Shown here in pieces: positions 9,604 through 17,805 of a stretch of DNA of 64,000 bases. The notes under the pieces were generated by a model that was not told the origin of the DNA, did not search any database, and was given only the letters and a program-made list of their open reading frames with translations. Source of the DNA: Ga0077555 sp046154645 (lineage in GTDB: Bacteria; Pseudomonadota; Alphaproteobacteria; Rhizobiales; Hyphomicrobiaceae); assembly GCA_046154645.1 (NCBI GenBank), contig JBJXDZ010000043.1, forward strand, positions 11,488 through 75,487, in the 5' to 3' direction. Position 1 is the first letter of the stretch; every line of letters starts with the position of its first letter. A program made the position numbers and the translations under genes.

Positions 9604-10371
9604 GTGTGGGAGTTGATCGGCGTCAAGCCGGATGCCTGGCTGGCGCTGGTCGCGGCCGCGGTGCTGCTGGCGGGCTTCTTGCGCGGCTTCGTCGGCTTTG
9701 GCGCGGCGCTGATCTCGGTGCCGGTCCTCAGCCTCATCCTTGGCCCCCACGCGGCTATTGCGGTGAGCAATGTGATGGGCTTGCCGGCTGTCGTGCAACT
9801 GCTTCCCGAAGCGATCCGAAGGGCAGAGCGGCCGGTGGTGCTGCCGATCTGCCTGGCCATCTTCCTGGCGACGCCGATCGGCACCTGGTTGCTGGTGATT
9901 GCCGACCCCGGGGTGATGAAGATCGCCATTTCTGGCGTGGTGCTGGTCATGGTCGCCATTCTCGCCAGTGGATGGCGGCTCAAGGGTGAGGTTGGGATGG
10001 CCAAGCTGCTCACCGCGGGGCTGGTCGGGGGCCTGGTGCAGGGCGCAGCCGGAGTCGGCGGGCCGCCCGTGGTGGCCGTCGCCCTGTCGCGACCGGGGCC
10101 GGCGGTGCAGCAGAGGGCCAATGTGCTGGCGTTGATGACCGCGATCTCGCTGTCGTCGATCGTGCCGCTGCTGTATTATGGGCTCTTCACACGCCAGACC
10201 GTGATCATCGGCTTGATACTGGTGCCGCTCTATTCCGGCGCGACGGCGTTGGGCAGCCGATACTTTGCGCTTGGCGGTCAGGCGCATTACCGGCGGGCGG
10301 CGCTGGCCACATTGGCGGTGATCGCGGTGGCGACGCTGATCGGCTCGGTGTGGTCCTACCTCGCGTCTTGA
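9604..10371 (+). CDS. TauE/SafE (TSUP) family anion exporter
   Basis: A 255-residue integral membrane protein with seven or eight hydrophobic helices. It has the duplicated glycine-rich motifs of the TSUP family: FLRGFVGFGAALISVP near the N-terminus and LVGGLVQGAAGVGGPPVVA in the middle. TSUP proteins export sulfite, sulfoacetate and related anions. The GTG start at 9604 was chosen because GGAGGG lies just upstream and the protein then begins at the family's usual point; longer upstream reading is not supported. The sulfite-oxidase-like gene 92 bp downstream fits a sulfite-handling role. Confidence 0.85.
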   Translation: MWELIGVKPDAWLALVAAAVLLAGFLRGFVGFGAALISVPVLSLILGPHAAIAVSNVMGLPAVVQLLPEAIRRAERPVVLPICLAIFLATPIGTWLLVIADPGVMKIAISGVVLVMVAILASGWRLKGEVGMAKLLTAGLVGGLVQGAAGVGGPPVVAVALSRPGPAVQQRANVLALMTAISLSSIVPLLYYGLFTRQTVIIGLILVPLYSGATALGSRYFALGGQAHYRRAALATLAVIAVATLIGSVWSYLAS

Positions 10372-10463
10372 AGCGCCGCATCACGTGGCAGGGCTTTTGC
10401 CGGCTGCCGGCCTTTGCTAAGCCTTCTCCCGACACACATCGAGCCCACCGGGACAGTCCATCC

Positions 10464-11561
10464 ATGACCGCCTATAACCCGTTCACCAATCCGGCGCCGC
10501 GCGGACCCACGGATGGGCCCTATTTCCGCGAGGAGGTGGGGCTTGCCAACCGCAACCACGGCATCGCGCTGGAAATGCTGCGCCATGACGTGACGCCGGC
10601 GGGATTGCACTATCTGCTGATCCACTTCGATATCCCGTACATCCCGACCGAGGCGGAGTGGCGGCTGGATATCGGCGGCGAAGTGGACCAGCCGTTGACA
10701 CTGACGGTGGCCGACGTCAAAGCACTGCCGCAGCGCACAATGCGGGTGACCCTGGAATGTGCCGGCAACGGGCGCGGCCTGTTCCCGATGCGCATGCCGA
10801 GCATGCCGTGGATGTCGGAGGCGGTCGGCACCGCCGAATGGACCGGCACGCCCTTGCGCGGGGTGCTTGAAAAGGCCGGTATCAAGCCCGGCGCGGTCGA
10901 TATCGCCTTCGAGAGTATCGACCGCGGTGTCGATCGCGGCAACGAGCACGTCTATGGCCGCAGCCTCAAGCCCGCGCTGGCCATGTCCGATGATGTGATG
11001 TTGGTCACGGCCATGAACGGCCAGCCATTGCTGCCGCAACACGGCTTTCCGCTGCGCCTCGTCGTGCCCGGCTGGTACGGCATGGCCAGCGTCAAGTGGC
11101 TGCGCACGATCAAAGCGCTTTCCAAGCCCTATACCGGACACCAGCAGGTCGGTACCTATCACTTCAAGACGACCGCCGAGGAGCGCGGCACGCCAATCAC
11201 GCACATGCGCGTCAAGTCGCTGATGGTGCCGCCGGGGTTGCCGGACTGGTACACGCGACAGCGGCTGGTCGATCGCGGCGTAACGCCCATCTACGGCCGT
11301 GCCTGGTCGGGTGCCGGCGTGCCAATCGCCAAGGTCGAGGTTGGTGTCGATGGCCAGTGGCAGGAGGCCACACTCGACGCACCGGCTGGCCGCTTTGCCT
11401 GGCGCGGCTGGCGCTTCGACTGGACGGCCGAGCCCGGCGAGCATGTGCTCACCTGCCGGGCGACGGATGTCAACGGTGCTGTGCAGCCGCCTGAACCCAT
11501 CTACGATCGTGGCGGCTTCGGCAACAACGCCATACAGCGCGTTCTCGTGACGGTGCGCTGA
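10464..11561 (+). CDS. sulfite oxidase family molybdenum enzyme
   Basis: A 365-residue protein with a molybdopterin-binding domain (residues about 20-240), in which the Mo-ligating cysteine is in LECAGNGRGLF, followed by a Mo-co dimerisation domain (about 250-365). There is no Tat signal peptide and no cytochrome b5 or heme domain, so it should be a soluble cytoplasmic member needing a separate electron acceptor. The next gene, sdhB, starts one base after its stop, so the two are co-transcribed. The upstream TSUP exporter suggests sulfite or organosulfonate metabolism; the exact substrate is inferred. Confidence 0.85.
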   Translation: MTAYNPFTNPAPRGPTDGPYFREEVGLANRNHGIALEMLRHDVTPAGLHYLLIHFDIPYIPTEAEWRLDIGGEVDQPLTLTVADVKALPQRTMRVTLECAGNGRGLFPMRMPSMPWMSEAVGTAEWTGTPLRGVLEKAGIKPGAVDIAFESIDRGVDRGNEHVYGRSLKPALAMSDDVMLVTAMNGQPLLPQHGFPLRLVVPGWYGMASVKWLRTIKALSKPYTGHQQVGTYHFKTTAEERGTPITHMRVKSLMVPPGLPDWYTRQRLVDRGVTPIYGRAWSGAGVPIAKVEVGVDGQWQEATLDAPAGRFAWRGWRFDWTAEPGEHVLTCRATDVNGAVQPPEPIYDRGGFGNNAIQRVLVTVR

Positions 11562-11562
11562 G

Positions 11563-12315
11563 ATGACAAGCCCATCTGCGACGGCTGCCGCGTCGGATAC
11601 CGGCACCATTGAAGTTTCCATCTGGCGCGGCGGTGACCAGGGGCGCTACGAGACGTTCACGGTGCCGATGCGGGCGAGCCAGACCGTGCTCGACGTGGTG
11701 ACGCACGTGCAGCGCAATCTCGATCCGACGCTCTCCTATCGCTTTGCCTGTCGCGTCGGCGTCTGCGGCTCCTGCGCCATGACGGTCAATGGGCGACCGC
11801 GCTGGACGTGCCGCACGCACGTCTCAAAAGTTGTCGAGAATGGCAAGCTGGAGATCGGACCGCTGGCCAATCTGCCGGTGATCAAGGATCTGGCCACCGA
11901 CATGTCGCGCTTCTTCGAGAAGTGGCAGGCGGCGAAGGGCGTCTTCACGCCGACGGAGACGCGCGCCGAGCCCATCGCGGCCATCTCGTCGGAGTCGGCG
12001 GAACGAAAGATCATTGATACGGCCATCGAATGCATCAATTGCGGTGTCTGCTTCGCCGCCTGCGATACGGTGCGCTGGAACGACGATTACATGGGACCGG
12101 CCGCGCTCAATCGTGCGTGGACTCTGACCAATGATTCCCGCGATGGCGGCAACAACGAGCGGCTCTACGCTGTGTCGCAAGGTGGCGGCTGCCACGCCTG
12201 CCACACGCACCAGTCGTGCGAGCAGCATTGTCCGGTCGGCCTCAATCCAACGGCATCGATTGCCGGCCTCAAGCGGCGGACCATGCAGGCCTACATCCGC
12301 GGGGAATTGACGTGA
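11563..12315 (+). CDS. sdhB: succinate dehydrogenase/fumarate reductase iron-sulfur subunit
   Basis: A 250-residue electron-transfer subunit of complex II. The N-terminal ferredoxin domain has CRVGVCGSCAMTVNGRPRWTC for the 2Fe-2S centre; the C-terminal domain has CINCGVCFAACD and CHACHTHQSCEQHCPVG for the 4Fe-4S and 3Fe-4S centres. It passes electrons from the flavoprotein to the membrane subunits. The gene overlaps the next one by four bases (GTGA). It comes first in a B-C-D order with subunit A last, an arrangement different from the common C-D-A-B. Confidence 0.9.
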   Translation: MTSPSATAAASDTGTIEVSIWRGGDQGRYETFTVPMRASQTVLDVVTHVQRNLDPTLSYRFACRVGVCGSCAMTVNGRPRWTCRTHVSKVVENGKLEIGPLANLPVIKDLATDMSRFFEKWQAAKGVFTPTETRAEPIAAISSESAERKIIDTAIECINCGVCFAACDTVRWNDDYMGPAALNRAWTLTNDSRDGGNNERLYAVSQGGGCHACHTHQSCEQHCPVGLNPTASIAGLKRRTMQAYIRGELT

Positions 12316-12650
12316 ACGTCCGCCTCTATGTCCTGCAACGGCTGACCGCCGCGCTGATGGTGCCGCTGATCGCGGTGCATCTGATCGTCATCTTCTATGC
12401 GACGCGCAAGGGCCTGTCTGCAGCCGAGATCCTCGGGCGCACGCGCGGTTCGGTGCTGTGGGCGCTGTATTACGGAACGTTCGTTATTGCGGCAGCAATC
12501 CACGGCGCCATTGGCGTGCGCTCGGTGCTGCGTGAATGGGGGCCGCGTGCGCTGGCCCACAGTGCGCGCGGGCTGGATCTGGTCATGTGGGGATTTGGCT
12601 TGCTGCTCGTTTTGCTGGGTCTGCGGGCCGTTGCCGCGGTGGTGCTCTGA
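12312..12650 (+). CDS. sdhC: complex II membrane anchor subunit (cytochrome b type)
   Basis: A 112-residue protein with three hydrophobic helices: about residues 10-28 (AALMVPLIAVHLIVIFYA), 48-70 (ALYYGTFVIAAAIHGAIGV) and 88-110. Histidines in the first two helices (VHLIVIF and AAIHGAIG) are placed as heme b ligands. GTG is used as the start and overlaps the sdhB stop, which implies translational coupling. The ATG of the next anchor gene overlaps its stop (TGATG). Assignment as C rather than D is by gene order only. Confidence 0.8.
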   Translation: MNVRLYVLQRLTAALMVPLIAVHLIVIFYATRKGLSAAEILGRTRGSVLWALYYGTFVIAAAIHGAIGVRSVLREWGPRALAHSARGLDLVMWGFGLLLVLLGLRAVAAVVL

Positions 12651-13009
12651 TGGCAACGCCCCGCACATCCGGCTATCGCCGCGACCGATTGTGGCTCGCC
12701 GCCATGATCCACCGCGTCTCCGGCGTCTTGCTCGCCTGCTTCCTGCCACTGCATTTTCTGGCCCTCGGTCTCGCCATCAAGGGCGAGGCGGCGCTGGATG
12801 GCTTTCTAAGCTGGACCAAATCGCCGCTGGTCAAGCTGGCGGAAACGGGCCTCGTGGCGCTGCTCGCCGTGCATCTGCTCGGCGGCATCCGCGTATTGGT
12901 GATCGAGAACATGCCCTGGCGCGATGGCCAGAAGCGCATGGCGACGGCGGTCTTGATGGCGGCAGTGGTTCTTGCTGCATTCTTTCTGGTGCGGGTCTAT
13001 CTTAGCTAA
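12650..13009 (+). CDS. sdhD: complex II second membrane anchor subunit
   Basis: A 119-residue membrane protein with three helices. It has the SdhC/D-family motif IHRVSGVLLACFLPLHF near residue 20 and LLAVHLLGGIRVLVIE near residue 87; the His and Arg residues are typical of quinone- and heme-binding anchors. It overlaps sdhC by one base and the following Uma2-family gene by one base (TAATG). In many annotations this HRxSG protein would be called SdhC, so the C and D labels may be swapped. Confidence 0.8.
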   Translation: MATPRTSGYRRDRLWLAAMIHRVSGVLLACFLPLHFLALGLAIKGEAALDGFLSWTKSPLVKLAETGLVALLAVHLLGGIRVLVIENMPWRDGQKRMATAVLMAAVVLAAFFLVRVYLS

Positions 13010-13608
13010 TGTGCGTCAACCAAGAGACCCAGATGGCCACGGCACAGCGAAGACCCGACCCTGTCACCATCGATGTCTTCGATGCTTTCATCGAAGCGCA
13101 GGCGGATACGCAACAATTCGAGCTCGTCGAAGGCGTCATCGTTATGATGACCAACCCGACGGAAACGCACGAGCAAATCGCCGGCAACATCGGTGCGCCA
13201 CTGAAGATTGCCATGGATGCGCGCGGCTGCCGCAGCTATCAGGGCGGCATCCGCGTGCAGCGCTCGGACGATCCCCGCGACACTGACAAGACCCGTCCTG
13301 ATGTGGTTGTCCGTTGCGGCAAGAGTAGTAGCCGGAACTTCATCACGGATCCGCTGGTTGTGGTCGAAGTTCTCTCGCCGTCGACCATCGATGTGGATCG
13401 TGGTCCGAAGCTGGACTTCTACAAGTCGTTGCCGACGCTACGACACATCGCGCTGATCTATCAGGATCAGATGCGCGTCGAGCACTACCGGCGCACCGAG
13501 CAAGGGTTCGAGCTCGATGTGCTGAAAGACCCCACACAAGAGCTGCACTTCGAGGCGATTGAGTTTCGGATTGCGCTCACCCGCATTTACTTCGGTGCCG
13601 ATCTCTGA
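13009..13608 (+). CDS. Uma2-family (DUF820) restriction-endonuclease-like protein
   Basis: A 199-residue member of the Uma2/DUF820 family, which has a PD-(D/E)XK nuclease fold. Characteristic features are FELVEGVIVMM near residue 30, the acidic active-site region KTRPDVVV, and VVVEVLSPST near residue 122, followed by a lysine (KLDFYKSL). Its role in cells is unknown. It sits inside the succinate dehydrogenase operon, between the membrane anchor and subunit A, overlapping the anchor stop by one base and ending 11 bp before subunit A. An alternative start at 13033 would shorten it by eight residues. Confidence 0.85.
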   Translation: MCVNQETQMATAQRRPDPVTIDVFDAFIEAQADTQQFELVEGVIVMMTNPTETHEQIAGNIGAPLKIAMDARGCRSYQGGIRVQRSDDPRDTDKTRPDVVVRCGKSSSRNFITDPLVVVEVLSPSTIDVDRGPKLDFYKSLPTLRHIALIYQDQMRVEHYRRTEQGFELDVLKDPTQELHFEAIEFRIALTRIYFGADL

Positions 13609-13619
13609 GTTCAAGCCAC

Positions 13620-15356
13620 ATGATCCAATCGCACAAGACCGACATTCTGATCCTGGGCTCAGGCGGCGCGGGGCTGTTCGCGGCGCTGCATGCGCATCAA
13701 GCCAATCCCGATCTCGACATCACCATTGCCACCAAGGGTCTGATCGGCAAGTCGGGTTGCACGCGCATGGTGCAGGGCGGCTACAATGTGGCGCTGCACA
13801 AGGGCGACTCGGTCGAGCGCCACTTCATGGACACGATCGATGGCGGCAAGTGGCTGCCGAACCAGCAACTGGCGTGGACGCTGGTCGAGCAGGCCATCGT
13901 GCGCGTGCGCGAACTGGAAAACGAGATCGGCTGCTTCTTCGATCGCAACCCCGACGGTTCGTTGCACGGCAAGGCCTTCGCGGGGCAAACCTTCGACCGC
14001 ACCGTGCATAAGGGCGATCTCACTGGCATCGAGATCATCAATCGCCTGATGGAGCAGGTGTACGCGCGGCCTTCGATCCGCCGTCTGGAAGAGCATCGCG
14101 CGGTGGCGCTCATTCCTGAAAAGGGGAATCGCGCTGTTGCCGGTGTCTTGTTCATCGATATTCGGACCGGCGAGTTCCGCCTGATCGAGGCCAAGACCGT
14201 GCTGCTGGCAACCGGTGGCGGTCCATCGAACTACAAGTACCACACGCCCTCCGGCGACAAGTCGATGGATGGTCTGGCCATGGCGCTGCGCTATGGGCTC
14301 CCCCTGCGCGACATGGAGATGGTGCAGTTTCATCCAACCGGCGTTTTGGCCGGTCCGCACACGCGCATGACCGGCACCATCATTGAGGAAGGCTTGCGCG
14401 GGGCCGGCGGCTATCTGCTCGACGGTGCGCAGCAGCGCTTCATGTTCAATTATGATCCACGCGGCGAGCGAGCGACGCGCGATCTGGTCTCGCAGTCGAT
14501 GTATCGCGAAATGCAGGCCGGACGCACGACAGCGAACGGCGGCCTCTACATTGCCATGGGGCACCTTGGACGCGAGAAGGTGGCCAAGCAGTTCAAGGGC
14601 ATGGTCGAGCGCTGTGCGGATTGCGGGTTCGATCTGGCGGGCGGCCTCGTCGAGGTGGTGCCGACGGCGCATTACCTGATGGGCGGCATCGTGGTGCAGC
14701 CCGACACATCGACCGGCGTCGACGGCCTCTATTGCGCGGGGGAGGACGCGGGCGGCGTACACGGCGCCAACCGGCTCGGCGGCAATGGCGTCGCCAACTC
14801 CACCGTCTACGGCGGCATCGCCGGCGAGACGATGGCCGCCGACATCAAGCGCGGGCTCAAGCATCGGGTGCCCGACATGGATGTGGCCAAGGCCGAGAAG
14901 ATGCGCGCCGAAGAGCCCTTCGCGCGCAAGCCCGGCGACACCAATGCACTGCGCGACGCCCTGCTCGACCTGATGTGGGACGATGTCGGGATCATCAGGG
15001 ACAAGGGTGGCATGGAGCGGGCACTGGGCCGTCTCGATGCGCTGAGCGGCGAATTGAGCGGCGCCAGCGTGCCCGACAACGACCGGCGCTTCAATCTCTC
15101 CTGGCACGACTGGCTCAATCTGCGCTCGCAGCTCGAAATGTCCAAGGTCATCACACACGCGGCCTTGAAGCGCGAGAATTCCCGCGGCGCCCACTTCCGG
15201 GAGGATTTCAAGGACGCGGGTGATCTGGCCACGTCGCGCTTCACCGTCGTGCGCGAGGTGGACGGCAAACTGCAGGCCAGCGACGAGCCCGTGCAGTTCA
15301 CCCACGTCAAGCCCGGCGAAACGCTGATCAAGGACCAGCCGCAGGCGGCGGAGTAG
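13620..15356 (+). CDS. sdhA: succinate dehydrogenase/fumarate reductase flavoprotein subunit
   Basis: A 578-residue FAD subunit of complex II. ILILGSGGAGLFAALHA binds FAD; QFHPTGVLAG, EGLRGAGGYLLDG and the C-terminal NGVANSTVYGG region supply active-site residues. At the place where SdhA has SHT, with the histidine that binds FAD covalently, this protein has GCT (Cys47). FAD may therefore be non-covalent, as in soluble fumarate reductases and L-aspartate oxidase. That could favour fumarate reduction or low-potential work, but direction cannot be read from sequence. It belongs to the operon starting at the sulfite oxidase gene. Confidence 0.87.
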   Translation: MIQSHKTDILILGSGGAGLFAALHAHQANPDLDITIATKGLIGKSGCTRMVQGGYNVALHKGDSVERHFMDTIDGGKWLPNQQLAWTLVEQAIVRVRELENEIGCFFDRNPDGSLHGKAFAGQTFDRTVHKGDLTGIEIINRLMEQVYARPSIRRLEEHRAVALIPEKGNRAVAGVLFIDIRTGEFRLIEAKTVLLATGGGPSNYKYHTPSGDKSMDGLAMALRYGLPLRDMEMVQFHPTGVLAGPHTRMTGTIIEEGLRGAGGYLLDGAQQRFMFNYDPRGERATRDLVSQSMYREMQAGRTTANGGLYIAMGHLGREKVAKQFKGMVERCADCGFDLAGGLVEVVPTAHYLMGGIVVQPDTSTGVDGLYCAGEDAGGVHGANRLGGNGVANSTVYGGIAGETMAADIKRGLKHRVPDMDVAKAEKMRAEEPFARKPGDTNALRDALLDLMWDDVGIIRDKGGMERALGRLDALSGELSGASVPDNDRRFNLSWHDWLNLRSQLEMSKVITHAALKRENSRGAHFREDFKDAGDLATSRFTVVREVDGKLQASDEPVQFTHVKPGETLIKDQPQAAE

Positions 15357-15411
15357 GGGCGTCAGAAGCGCGGTGTGGATTTAGATGGGTGGCCTGTGCT
15401 ATTCTTGCTCC

Positions 15412-15708
15412 ATGAATGCTGCAGCCGTTCTCAATATTCTGAAAGAGCACCAAGTCGAGCTTAACAAGCGCGGCGTGAAACGAATTGCGTTGTTCGGCTC
15501 AATGGCCCGTGGCGAAGCGCGCCCCGACAGCGATGTCGATATCTTGGTTGATCTCGACTCAGTCGCAGCGCTCGACGTCTACGACTTCGTCGATTTGCAG
15601 CAGTATATTGCAGACTTGATTGCGACGCCGGTGGATGTAGTGAATGCTGCCTGCGTGAAACCCAAGCTTCGAGCGTCGATCGACCGGGATTCGGTCTATG
15701 CCTTCTAA
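15412..15708 (+). CDS. mntA: MntA-type nucleotidyltransferase antitoxin
   Basis: A 98-residue minimal nucleotidyltransferase. The motif IALFGSMARGEARPDSDVDILVDL holds the GS and DxD residues that bind ATP and metal. In type VII toxin-antitoxin systems such proteins AMPylate and so inactivate the HepT toxin. The stop overlaps the start of the HepT-like gene by 11 bp, as is usual for the pair. A longer reading from 15385 exists, but ATG 15412 gives the normal family N-terminus. Confidence 0.85.
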   Translation: MNAAAVLNILKEHQVELNKRGVKRIALFGSMARGEARPDSDVDILVDLDSVAALDVYDFVDLQQYIADLIATPVDVVNAACVKPKLRASIDRDSVYAF

Positions 15709-16066
15709 GAGCGTGGCCGACGTTCTCGACGATCTTCAGCGGAACATATTGCTGGCAAAGTTGTTCGTCGAAGGCATGTCCTTTGAGCAATTCAGCCAGG
15801 ATCAGAAATCGGTCTACGCCGTGATCCGTGCTCTTGAGATCATCTCAGAAGCCAGTCGTCGGTTGCCGGAGGAAGTGACGAAGCGTCACCCGTCGATTCC
15901 ATGGCGCGCCATTGCAGGAGCAGGCAACGTCTACCGGCACGACTATCAGGACCTTACGCATGACATGATCTGGCGTACCGTGACGGAAAGTCTGAATGCC
16001 TTGGAGAGTGTGGTCGCAGCCGAGATTACGGCCCTCGGCCAAGGGAACAACGGTAGCGGAGGGTAA
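15698..16066 (+). CDS. hepT: HepT-like HEPN-domain toxin
   Basis: A 122-residue all-helical HEPN (DUF86) protein, the ribonuclease toxin partner of MntA. The active-site region reads WRAIAGAGNVYRHDYQ, which keeps the histidine and tyrosine of the RX4-6HXY motif of HepT toxins. Upstream helices such as RALEIISEASRRLP are typical of the family. It is translated from within the 3' end of mntA. A toxin-antitoxin pair in ordinary chromosome 6 kb left of the island is not itself evidence of mobility. Confidence 0.85.
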   Translation: MPSKSVADVLDDLQRNILLAKLFVEGMSFEQFSQDQKSVYAVIRALEIISEASRRLPEEVTKRHPSIPWRAIAGAGNVYRHDYQDLTHDMIWRTVTESLNALESVVAAEITALGQGNNGSGG

Positions 16067-16097
16067 GAGAGCAGCCTAATGGTTGGGATTATGAGTG

Positions 16098-16364
16098 ATG
16101 GAATCGCGCATCCTGAAACTTGCGTTGATTGGCCTCGTGCTCGGGTGTCTGAATGCGGGACCATTGTTCATTGCCTGGAGCGAATACTCGCAGGCGACCA
16201 TGTACATGCAGATTGGCAACGTCGGTCTGGCCGACGAAGCCATTGAACACGCATGGATTGCCATTGCGATTGGCGGCGCGATCACGTATTTCGCAATCTT
16301 GTGCCTTGTTCTGCTTGATAGACTTTTGCATGGGGTTCCCCATGACTCTCCTGGAGCCGACTGA
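16098..16364 (+). CDS. small two-helix membrane protein
   Basis: An 88-residue protein of unknown function. Two hydrophobic helices are visible, near residues 7-25 (LALIGLVLGCLNAGPLFIA) and 50-75 (AWIAIAIGGAITYFAILCLVLL). The segment between them holds Tyr- and Met-rich sequence, and the C-terminus is short and polar. The start could also be the GTG three bases earlier. No domain is recognised and the neighbours do not suggest a role. Confidence 0.5.
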   Translation: MESRILKLALIGLVLGCLNAGPLFIAWSEYSQATMYMQIGNVGLADEAIEHAWIAIAIGGAITYFAILCLVLLDRLLHGVPHDSPGAD

Positions 16365-16429
16365 GATTAGTCATATGTTTGAGCGCGGTTGTCGCGGCCT
16401 GTCGCCAGCACCCATCAAGAGTTCCTTGC

Positions 16430-17392
16430 ATGATCCCAATCGCCGCAATCCAGACAACCGCCGAAACGTTGATGGCGAAGGCCGCCATCGAGATTCCGGA
16501 CGACTATCTCACCGGGCTGCGCGCCTGCGCCAACACCGAGAAGGGCGAGCTGTCAGCGTTCGTCATCCAGGCCATGCTGGAGAACTACGAAGCAGCCAAG
16601 GAAGACCGGCGCGCCATGTGCGGGGATACCGGCGTGCCGCGCTGGTACGTGAAATACGGCAACGAGGCGCGTGTCGAAGGCGGCCCGATCGCGGTCGAGG
16701 CGGCGCTGCGGCGCGCCACCGCCAATGCCACCACGAGTGTGCCATTGCGCCCCAACCGCGTGCATCCGCTCTGGCGCACGGATCACAACAACAACGTCGG
16801 GCTTGGCGCGCCGGAGATCGAGTACGCCTATCACCCTGACGCCGACTGGGTCGATCTCATCACCGTGCACAAGGGCGGCCTGTTCGGGACAGACTATCGC
16901 ATGCTGTTCCCCGGCGACGGCATCGAGGGCATCCGCCGCTTCTATCTCGATACACTCATTGGCTTCGGCAAGCGTGGGCTCGCGTGCCAACCGGCCATCG
17001 TCGGCATCGGCCTCGGCGGCTCGAAGGACATCTGCTCCGTGCTCGGCAAGCAGGCGGCGTGCCTGCGTACCGTCGGCAACCGCAATCCAGACCCCAAGGT
17101 GGCGGCGCTTGAGCTCGAATTGATGGAGCTTGGCAACACCATCGGCATGGGCGCCATGGGCTTCATGGGCTCGTCCATGGTCGTCGATGCCCATATCGAA
17201 TGTGGCTACACGCACACGGGCGGCATGCCGATGTCGGTGCACATGTTCTGCCTCTCCTCGCGCCGCGCCGTCGCCCGCATTCACGCCGACGGCCGCGCCG
17301 AATTCCGCACCGACCCCGAGTGGTTCACCGACTATTCGCGCCGCACCACCGTCGAGTGGGAGGGCGGGGCACAGCGACAGGCGGCGGAGTAA
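16430..17392 (+). CDS. class I fumarase/L(+)-tartrate dehydratase alpha subunit
   Basis: A 320-residue Fe-S hydro-lyase alpha subunit that adds or removes water at fumarate, tartrate or similar acids. The three cysteines that would hold the 4Fe-4S cluster are in RRAMCGDTGVP, GSKDICSVLG and AHIECGYTHTGGMP. An N-terminal helical part precedes them, as in TtdA. The start at 16430 gives the normal length. A beta subunit gene normally follows, but the next gene is an unrelated 89-residue protein, so the partner is missing here or elsewhere in the genome. The fumarate link to the nearby complex II genes is suggestive only. Confidence 0.82.
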   Translation: MIPIAAIQTTAETLMAKAAIEIPDDYLTGLRACANTEKGELSAFVIQAMLENYEAAKEDRRAMCGDTGVPRWYVKYGNEARVEGGPIAVEAALRRATANATTSVPLRPNRVHPLWRTDHNNNVGLGAPEIEYAYHPDADWVDLITVHKGGLFGTDYRMLFPGDGIEGIRRFYLDTLIGFGKRGLACQPAIVGIGLGGSKDICSVLGKQAACLRTVGNRNPDPKVAALELELMELGNTIGMGAMGFMGSSMVVDAHIECGYTHTGGMPMSVHMFCLSSRRAVARIHADGRAEFRTDPEWFTDYSRRTTVEWEGGAQRQAAE

Positions 17393-17409
17393 AAGCGGAG
17401 AGGCGGGCG

Positions 17410-17679
17410 ATGGCCGATCGGTCGTATGCCGACGAGCTGGAGGTGCTCGACTATCTGAGCGGCCAAGCAGAACAGTATCTCTATCTTGAACGATGCTGCT
17501 TTGACGGCAATCGCGACAAGGCCCTTCGCAGCCTCTCTTTGATGTTTGCCGACGGTGCCATCGTGATCACCCACAATGGCGATCGGATCGAACCCTGGCA
17601 GCTCGACACCTGGCGTCGCGAGGCAAGGTTCACCGACATTGCGGCCAAGCTTACGGGACTTCTGATTCATTTGCCCTGA
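17410..17679 (+). CDS. hypothetical protein
   Basis: An 89-residue soluble protein, starting MADRSYADELEVLDYL, that I do not recognise. It has no signal peptide or membrane helix. The first half is helical and rich in Glu, Tyr and Leu; the second half has short strands (GAIVITHNGDRIEPWQLDTW). It begins 17 bp after the hydro-lyase alpha subunit in the place where the beta subunit would be, but is far too short and unlike it. Confidence 0.45.
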   Translation: MADRSYADELEVLDYLSGQAEQYLYLERCCFDGNRDKALRSLSLMFADGAIVITHNGDRIEPWQLDTWRREARFTDIAAKLTGLLIHLP

Positions 17680-17805
17680 CTTGGTGGGCCGGCAACATCC
17701 CCCTTCAATTTGCGCCACGTGAAAGAGGCGGCCCGCCCTCTCCGCCCTTGACCCGCCTACGGCATCGCCTGCAATGGTGCCCGTAAACCAGCAACGGAGC
17801 CCCAC

